Source: JBOGVA01 sp050692195
Lineage (GTDB): Bacteria > Actinomycetota > UBA4738
Assembly: GCA_050692195.1 (NCBI GenBank)
Contig: JBOGVA010000079.1
Span: 1-17,391, forward strand
Direction of reading: 5' to 3'
Length of the DNA stretch: 17,391 nt
A program made the translations under genes and the position numbers. Under the pieces are notes generated by a model. The model saw nothing but the letters and a program-made list of their open reading frames with translations, was not told where the DNA came from and did not search any database. Shown piece by piece: positions 13,466 to 17,391 of the stretch (its first letter is position 1; every line of letters begins with the position of its first letter).

Positions 13466-14565
13466 CGCTCGAGCACGTCAGCAAGTTGTTCGACGGAACT
13501 GCGGCCGTGAAGGACCTCAACCTTGATATCCAGGATGGCGAGTTCCTGGTGCTGGTGGGTCCCTCCGGGTGTGGGAAGAGCACGGCGCTCAGGATGGTCG
13601 CGGGGCTCGAGCAGATCTCCGAGGGCCGCGTGATCATCGGGGACCGGGTGGTCAACAACCTGGCGCCGGCGGCTCGCAACGTGGCGATGGTGTTCCAGTC
13701 GTACGCGCTGTACCCGCACATGACGGTGTACAGGAACCTGGCCTTCGGCCTGCAGAACCAGAAGATGCCGAAGGAGGAGATCGACAAGCGGGTCAAGAAG
13801 GCCCTTCAGATCCTCGATCTCGACAGCCTGGTCGATCGAAGGCCGAAGCAGCTCTCCGGGGGACAGCGCCAGCGAGTGGCCCTGGGCCGCGCCATCGTCC
13901 GGGAGCCGGAGGTCTTCCTCATGGACGAGCCCCTTTCGAACCTGGACGCGAAGCTCCGGGTGGCCACGCGGGCCGAGATCCTGAAGCTCCACCGGCGACT
14001 GGGCACCACGACCATCTACGTGACACACGACCAGGTCGAGGCCATGACGATGGGCGACCGGATCGCGGTGATGCGGGCGGGGATCCTCCAGCAGGCAGGG
14101 ACGCCCGAGGAGCTCTACACGAAGCCGGACAACGTCTTCGTGGCCGGGTTCATCGGCTCGCCCGCCATGAACCTGATCTCGGTCCAGCCGGGAATCACCG
14201 ACGGCCGGTCGGAGCTCCGCCAGAACGAGTTCGTGATCGAGGTGCCGGAGCGGCTGTTGAGCGACCTAGGGACGGGCGGCAGGAATGAGGTCATCGCGGG
14301 CCTCCGTCCCGAGCACTTCGACGTGGTCGAACGTGAGTCCAGGCCGGACGAAGCTCGCGTCCGGGCTGTGGTCGACGTGGTGGAGTATCTCGGGGACGAG
14401 CAATTGGTCCACCTGCACTCGGGCGACGTGGAACTCGTGGCCAAACTTCCGGTCCAGCGACGCCTTAGTCCCGAGCAACACGTGGTCCTGACCCTGCCCC
14501 TAGGCAACCTCCACCTGTTCGATCCGGGGAGCGAAGAGGCCATCCCGGTACCGGCATCGGCATAG
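13453..14565 (+). CDS. Sugar ABC transporter ATPase, MalK/UgpC type
   Basis: The protein has 370 residues from ATG 13453, which lies inside the end of the previous gene and has AGGAGG (about 13436-13441) upstream. It hydrolyses ATP to drive the two permeases. Motifs are Walker A GPSGCGKST (36-44), Q-loop Q82 (VFQSYALYPHMTV), signature LSGGQRQR (134-141), Walker B VFLMDEP (154-160), D-loop SNLDAKLR and switch His H192 (VTHDQVEAMTM). After the nucleotide-binding domain comes a C-terminal TOBE/OB-fold region of about 125 residues (GSPAMNLISV ... GLRPEHFDV ... VEYLGDEQLVHL), which marks MalK/UgpC/MsmK proteins and may bind regulators. It is the last gene of the operon; a short hairpin with a TTCTT tail follows. 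Its own operon context suggests it serves this importer, though such ATPases can be shared. Confidence 0.93.
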   Translation: MAKVALEHVSKLFDGTAAVKDLNLDIQDGEFLVLVGPSGCGKSTALRMVAGLEQISEGRVIIGDRVVNNLAPAARNVAMVFQSYALYPHMTVYRNLAFGLQNQKMPKEEIDKRVKKALQILDLDSLVDRRPKQLSGGQRQRVALGRAIVREPEVFLMDEPLSNLDAKLRVATRAEILKLHRRLGTTTIYVTHDQVEAMTMGDRIAVMRAGILQQAGTPEELYTKPDNVFVAGFIGSPAMNLISVQPGITDGRSELRQNEFVIEVPERLLSDLGTGGRNEVIAGLRPEHFDVVERESRPDEARVRAVVDVVEYLGDEQLVHLHSGDVELVAKLPVQRRLSPEQHVVLTLPLGNLHLFDPGSEEAIPVPASA

Positions 14566-14577
14566 AGGCGCCGGGTC

Positions 14578-14598
14578 GAGCACCTCATGGTGCTTCTT
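14578..14598 (+). terminator. Short hairpin terminator after the sugar ABC operon
   Basis: AGCACC (14579-14584), loop TCAT and GGTGCT (14589-14594) form a 6-bp stem (one more G-T pair possible) followed by TTCTT. It lies 13 nt past the ATPase stop and just before the end of the convergent dehydrogenase gene, the expected place. The stem is short and the T-tract imperfect, so strength is uncertain; the opposite strand has no T-run. Confidence 0.5.
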
Positions 14599-14608
14599 GC
14601 CGCCGGCC

Positions 14609-15592
14609 TCAAAGCTGGACGCGCCTCCCCATTCCCGTCTCCATCGCTCGGCGATAGATGTGGTGGATCGAGGTGAGATCCTCGACGGCCAGCCCCAAGG
14701 ACTCGAACAGCGTGATGTCGTCGCGTCCGGTCCGCCCCTGGACGTCGCCCGTGAGGACCTCCCCCAGCTCGCCCAGGATGTGACGCTCGTCCACCGCCCC
14801 CTCCTCCCTGGCGATCAGGAAGTCGCCGGCCTCGTTCAGCGCTGACTCTCGGCGGTCCACGAACAGCCGCGAGCGGGCCACGGCCTCGGCGTCGAGTTCC
14901 CGGGCGGTGGGGAAGGCCGCACCCACCGCGTTGATGTGTGCGCCCGGCGAGATCCACCGGCCCAGGAGGATGGGCTCCGTGGCGGACGTCGTGGTGCAGA
15001 TCAGGTCGGCGCCGGCCACCGACTGTTCGGCCGAGGGGATGGGCTCGACGGCGATCCCGTGGCGGTTCGCCGCCTGCTGCACGAATCTATCTGCGTTCCG
15101 GGGGCTCCGGCTCCACACGCGGACCCGGCCGATGGGCCGCGCCGCCAGCATGGCCTCGAGGTGGGTCCGGGCCTGGGTCCCCGAGCCGAGGATCGCCAGG
15201 TCTCCGGCATCCTCTCGCGCCAGCGCCCTCGTGGCGACCCCGCTGACGGCGGCGGTGCGGATCGCGGTGATCTCCGTGGCGTCGGCGATGGCCAGCAACC
15301 GTCCCTGACGGGCGTCGAACAGCATCACCGCTCCCTGGTGCGAGTCGTACTCGGTCCCCCAATTGCCCGGGAACACGCTGATGACCTTGATCCCCATGGC
15401 ATCGACGCCTCCCAAGTAGGAGGGCATCGCGGCGAGCGCCCCGATCCCTTCCGGAAGCCACATCACCGAGCGCAGCGGCATGAGCGCCTCGCCCCGAGCC
15501 AGCGCCGAGAGGGCATCCGCCATGGCGTCCATGCACTCCTCCATTGGGAGGAGCTGAGGGACCTCCTCGTGGTTGAGGATGAGGACTTCCAC
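14609..15592 (-). CDS. Ornithine cyclodeaminase / mu-crystallin family dehydrogenase
   Basis: The protein has 327 residues from GTG 15592-15590. The family uses NAD(P)(H) to interconvert amino acids and imines or keto acids: ornithine cyclodeaminase, ketimine reductases, some alanine dehydrogenases. Family landmarks are K69 (MGIKVISVFPGN), R112 (EITAIRTAAVSG), the Rossmann loop GSGTQA (136-141) followed by H144-L-E-A, S-R-S-P (161-164) at the cofactor's adenosine end, NAVGAAFPTARELD (221-234) and DDITLFESLGLAVEDL near the C-terminus. In true ornithine cyclodeaminase the segment reads 'GGD.PGK.E' with a catalytic Asp; here that position is A226, so deamination of ornithine is unlikely and another substrate is expected. 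A TAAGTT box 8 nt before GTG may be a -10. It follows the 90-residue gene by 11 nt. Confidence 0.88.
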   Translation of the reverse strand: MEVLILNHEEVPQLLPMEECMDAMADALSALARGEALMPLRSVMWLPEGIGALAAMPSYLGGVDAMGIKVISVFPGNWGTEYDSHQGAVMLFDARQGRLLAIADATEITAIRTAAVSGVATRALAREDAGDLAILGSGTQARTHLEAMLAARPIGRVRVWSRSPRNADRFVQQAANRHGIAVEPIPSAEQSVAGADLICTTTSATEPILLGRWISPGAHINAVGAAFPTARELDAEAVARSRLFVDRRESALNEAGDFLIAREEGAVDERHILGELGEVLTGDVQGRTGRDDITLFESLGLAVEDLTSIHHIYRRAMETGMGRRVQL

Positions 15593-15600
15593 CCGGAGAG

Positions 15601-15606
15601 AACTTA
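15601..15606 (-). promoter_or_regulatory. Possible -10 box of the OCD-family gene
   Basis: On the minus strand TAAGTT (15606-15601) lies 8 nt before GTG 15592-15590 and no Shine-Dalgarno is seen. Its TAA is also the stop codon of the preceding 90-residue gene, so the TAnnnT match could be coincidental. Listed as weak support for a leaderless or nearly leaderless start. Confidence 0.25.
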
Positions 15607-15876
15607 CGGCCCGAGCAGCGAACCCTGACCCTTCGCGGTCCTCCTGCGACCTCGGGAGGGCGTGGGCTCGGCGGGGTGCTCGACCAGGGCGATCACCCGG
15701 GTAGCCATGAAACGGCCCGTCCGGACGGGCTGTCCGGTCCGGGTGACTTCGGAGACTTCCACGATCCCTCTGGAGGTGGAGACCTCCACACGGCGGCCCG
15801 CCTTGGTCGCTTCGATCTCGTAGGTCCGGACGCCCGCCCCCGCGTCGACCACCACCTCGACCCGGTCGCCGCGCAT
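15604..15876 (-). CDS. Hypothetical 90-residue basic-tailed protein
   Basis: I do not recognise this family. The frame opens at ATG 15876-15874 and ends at TAA 15604-15606, giving 90 residues. The first ~68 residues look beta-rich, with alternating polar and hydrophobic residues (DRVEVVVDAG, VRTYEIEA, RRVEVST, GIVEVSEVTRTG, FMATRVIALVE). The last ~20 are Pro/Arg/Lys-rich and probably disordered (EPTPSRGRRRTAKGQG). There is no signal peptide, membrane helix or Cys. It lies 47 nt after pdxH and 11 nt before the OCD-family gene on the same strand, so it is a plausible operon member. TACCAT lies 6 nt before the ATG, a possible leaderless -10. A longer frame reaching 16578 runs in a shifted phase through pdxH and is judged a shadow. 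Confidence 0.6.
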   Translation of the reverse strand: MRGDRVEVVVDAGAGVRTYEIEATKAGRRVEVSTSRGIVEVSEVTRTGQPVRTGRFMATRVIALVEHPAEPTPSRGRRRTAKGQGSLLGP

Positions 15877-15882
15877 GGCTGG

Positions 15883-15888
15883 ATGGTA
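15883..15888 (-). promoter_or_regulatory. Possible -10 box of the 90-residue gene
   Basis: On the minus strand TACCAT (15888-15883) is 6 nt before the ATG and no Shine-Dalgarno is seen. It fits the same TAnnnT-short-spacer-start pattern found before the FAH gene and zur. Weak evidence taken alone. Confidence 0.3.
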
Positions 15889-15923
15889 CTGCGAACCGGA
15901 CGAGGGCCGGGCCACAGGAAAAA

Positions 15924-16544
15924 TCAGGGCGAGAGGCGCTCGATCCTCCAGCCTCCCTCGGGTTGCCGAACGTAACGCAGGCGATCGTGCAGGCGATTGG
16001 CCCGGCCCTGCCAGAACTCGATGCTCTCCGGAGTCACTCGCATGCCGCCCCAGAAGGGAGGCAGGGGAACTTCCTTTCCCTGGTACTCCGCGTCGAGCCG
16101 GGCGAACGTCGCCTCCAGGCCTTGCCGGCCGGCGACGACCTCGCTCTGCCGAGAGGCCCACGCCGCCAGCCGGGCCTCCCGAGGCCGGGTGGCGAAGTAC
16201 GCTTCGGAATCCTCCCGGGAGACACCCTCCACCGTCCCGGCGATGCGGACCTGCCGGTGCAGCTCGGGCCAGTAGAAGACCAGCGCCACACGAGGATTCG
16301 ACTGAAGCTCCCGGCCCTTCTGGCTCTCGGTGTTCGTGTAGAAGACGAATCCGTCGGGGCCGAAGTCCTTCAGGAGGACCATCCGGGCCGAGGGCACGCC
16401 CTCGGTCGTGGCGGTGGCCAGCGTCATGGCATCCGGCCGGGGGAGCCCGGCGGCCCAGGCCTCCCTGTACCATGAACCGAACTGGACGATCGGGTCCGGA
16501 TCGAGGTCTCCCTCGCCGAGTGGGCGGTCGACATCGTCCTCCAT
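15924..16544 (-). CDS. pdxH: Pyridoxamine 5'-phosphate oxidase
   Basis: The protein has 206 residues from ATG 16544-16542, chosen because GGAG lies 6 nt upstream; a longer frame from GTG 16607 adds 21 residues without a ribosome site. PdxH is a cytosolic FMN enzyme that oxidises pyridoxine- or pyridoxamine-5'-phosphate to pyridoxal 5'-phosphate. FMN and substrate motifs are all present: RMVLLK (54-59), FVFYTN.ESQKG (66-77), RQVRI.G (97-103), YFATRPR (116-122), AWASRQSE (128-135), FWQGR (177-181) and RLHDR (184-188), the last holding the PLP-contacting Arg/His. The length is normal for the family. The start of the protein (EDDVDRPLGEGDLDPDPI) is variable in this family. It is divergent from etfB and seems to lead the minus-strand group. 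The call is firm. Confidence 0.94.
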   Translation of the reverse strand: MEDDVDRPLGEGDLDPDPIVQFGSWYREAWAAGLPRPDAMTLATATTEGVPSARMVLLKDFGPDGFVFYTNTESQKGRELQSNPRVALVFYWPELHRQVRIAGTVEGVSREDSEAYFATRPREARLAAWASRQSEVVAGRQGLEATFARLDAEYQGKEVPLPPFWGGMRVTPESIEFWQGRANRLHDRLRYVRQPEGGWRIERLSP

Positions 16545-16578
16545 GGCGGACTCCGGTTCGATGGACGAGGCCAGCCAC

Positions 16579-16584
16579 AGGCTA
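16579..16584 (-). promoter_or_regulatory. Possible -10 box of pdxH
   Basis: On the minus strand TAGCCT (16584-16579) fits TAnnnT and would start transcription near 16572, giving a leader of about 28 nt that includes the GGAG ribosome site. No good -35 is visible. It sits in the 86-nt divergent gap between pdxH and etfB. Confidence 0.3.
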
Positions 16585-16630
16585 CCGGTCGGAAGCGAGT
16601 CGAGCACTCGATCGTTGGAGGAGCGGGTCC

Positions 16631-17391
16631 ATGAACGTGGTCGTGCTGGTGAAATACGTTCCCAACCCCACGGGGACGCCCACGATGGGGGACGACTTCT
16701 GCTTGAAGCGCGAGGGAGAGGAGGGGGCCCTCGACCCCGGAGACGAGCCCGGCGTGGAGGCCGCCCTCCAGCTCACCGAACAGGCCGGTGGCGAAGTCAC
16801 CGTGGTGTCGATGGGTCCGGAGTCGGCCGTCGCCGCGGTGCGGAGGGCCCTGTCCATGGGGGCCCACAAGGCCGTCATGGTCACCGACGACGTCCTGAAG
16901 GGCTCCGACGTGCTGATCACGGCGAGGGTGCTGGCCGCGGCCATCAAGCGCCTGGAGTTCGACCTGGTGATCGCGGGGGTTGAGTCGACCGACGGCTACA
17001 CGGGGACGCTCCCCATGGCCGTGGCCGAGCTCCTGGGCGTACCCGGCGCGACCTTCGCCCGGCGCCTGGAGCTCGAGGACGGGACCATCGTGATCGAACG
17101 GCAGACCGAGACCGGCTACGACACGGTGCAGTGTCCGCTCCCCGCCCTGGTGACGGTGACCGCGGGAGTGAACGAGCCTCGCTACCCCACCCTGAAGGGG
17201 ATCATGCAGGCCAAGCAGAAGCCGATGGAGAAGCTCGCCGTGGCCGACCTGGGCCTGTCTGCCGACGACGTGAAGCCCACCCAGGAGGTGATCGGCGTCG
17301 AGGACGTCCCCGAGCGGGAGGCCGGCGACGTCGTGGACGAGGCCGGCGAGGCCCCGGGACGGATCGTGGAGTTCCTGGCGAAGGCGAAGGT
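16631..17391 (+). CDS. etfB: Electron transfer flavoprotein beta subunit (3' end cut)
   Basis: The frame runs from ATG 16631 to the window edge (253 full codons, no stop); GGAGGAG (16617-16623) lies 7 nt upstream. EtfB pairs with EtfA to carry electrons from acyl-CoA and related dehydrogenases to the quinone pool. Visible marks are the N-terminal VVVLVKYVPNP, a conserved ALSMGAHKAV (73-82), VIAGVESTDGYTG (113-125) lining the nucleotide site, and the EtfB signature region (about 154-185), reading VIERQTETGYDTVQ, then CPLPALVTVTAGVNEPRYP. TLKGIMQAKQKP (187-198) follows. The visible end, APGRIVEFLAKAK, resembles the usual final helix, so only a few codons seem missing, and etfA is expected next. 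Wording of several motifs is like actinobacterial EtfB (from memory, not a search). Confidence 0.94.
   Translation, partial: MNVVVLVKYVPNPTGTPTMGDDFCLKREGEEGALDPGDEPGVEAALQLTEQAGGEVTVVSMGPESAVAAVRRALSMGAHKAVMVTDDVLKGSDVLITARVLAAAIKRLEFDLVIAGVESTDGYTGTLPMAVAELLGVPGATFARRLELEDGTIVIERQTETGYDTVQCPLPALVTVTAGVNEPRYPTLKGIMQAKQKPMEKLAVADLGLSADDVKPTQEVIGVEDVPEREAGDVVDEAGEAPGRIVEFLAKAK

Noticed and set aside
15905..15940. Terminator after pdxH, based on TTTTT right after its stop (minus strand)
   Set aside because: The T-run is real, but only a poor 4-bp stem precedes it and it lies inside the coding end; the downstream genes look co-directional.
15877..16578. Long minus-strand frame (to 16578) joined to the 90-residue gene
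   Set aside because: Its upstream part is in a shifted phase over pdxH and is a low-complexity Arg/Gly/Pro-rich shadow; only the last 90 residues look like a protein.
16594..16613. Inverted repeat CGAGT-N5-ACTCG in the pdxH/etfB gap
   Set aside because: Five-base arms are expected often in such GC-rich DNA; no regulator or second copy supports it.

Overview
The window looks like an ordinary chromosomal stretch of a high-GC bacterium, most likely an uncultivated or little-studied member of the Actinomycetota. The reasons are strong G/C preference at third codon positions, frequent GTG starts, many short start/stop overlaps, several apparently leaderless starts (a TAnnnT box about 7 nt before the start codon), and an EtfB whose motifs (ALSMGA, ESTDGYTG, KGIM.AK) resemble actinobacterial EtfB. 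This placement is inference, not proof. I see no rRNA, tRNA, CRISPR array, insertion sequence, prophage or attachment site.

Layout. 1-3339: the last codons of a + strand gene (probably a class V aminotransferase) meet a minus-strand pair made of a fumarylacetoacetate-hydrolase-family enzyme and a translationally coupled DinB-fold protein. Then come a secreted L,D-transpeptidase (+) and an EamA transporter (-) whose 3' ends overlap. 3364-6260: a secreted protein with sialidase-type Asp boxes (-), probably co-transcribed with the EamA gene, is divergent from an MFS exporter (+). 6308-9509: a complete zinc-uptake locus, znuA-znuC-znuB followed by a Fur-family regulator read as Zur. The same 9-mer, TGATTCTCA, lies before both znuA and zur, suggesting autoregulation by zinc. 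9554-14565: a five-gene carbohydrate ABC importer operon (lipoprotein binding protein, two MalF/MalG-type permeases, a small YesL-like membrane protein, and a MalK/UgpC-type ATPase). It has a strong 12-bp hairpin after the binding-protein gene and a short terminator at the end. 14609-16544: a minus-strand group of pdxH (pyridoxamine 5'-phosphate oxidase), an unrecognised 90-residue protein and an ornithine-cyclodeaminase/mu-crystallin family dehydrogenase. 16631-end: etfB, cut by the window edge a few codons before its probable end.

How the genes work together. The two clearest units are the zinc locus (uptake plus its own metal sensor) and the sugar importer (all transporter parts in one polycistron, with the hairpin placed to favour the binding-protein message). 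The rest are housekeeping or catabolic singletons and pairs. I did not find a clearly new defence, mobile or biosynthetic system. The most useful observations are regulatory (recurrent leaderless -10 boxes, paired Zur-like sites, the intercistronic hairpin) and enzymatic: an FAH/DinB pair, an OCD-family enzyme lacking the catalytic Asp, and a sialidase-fold protein without an obvious catalytic signature. No gap exceeds about 155 bases.
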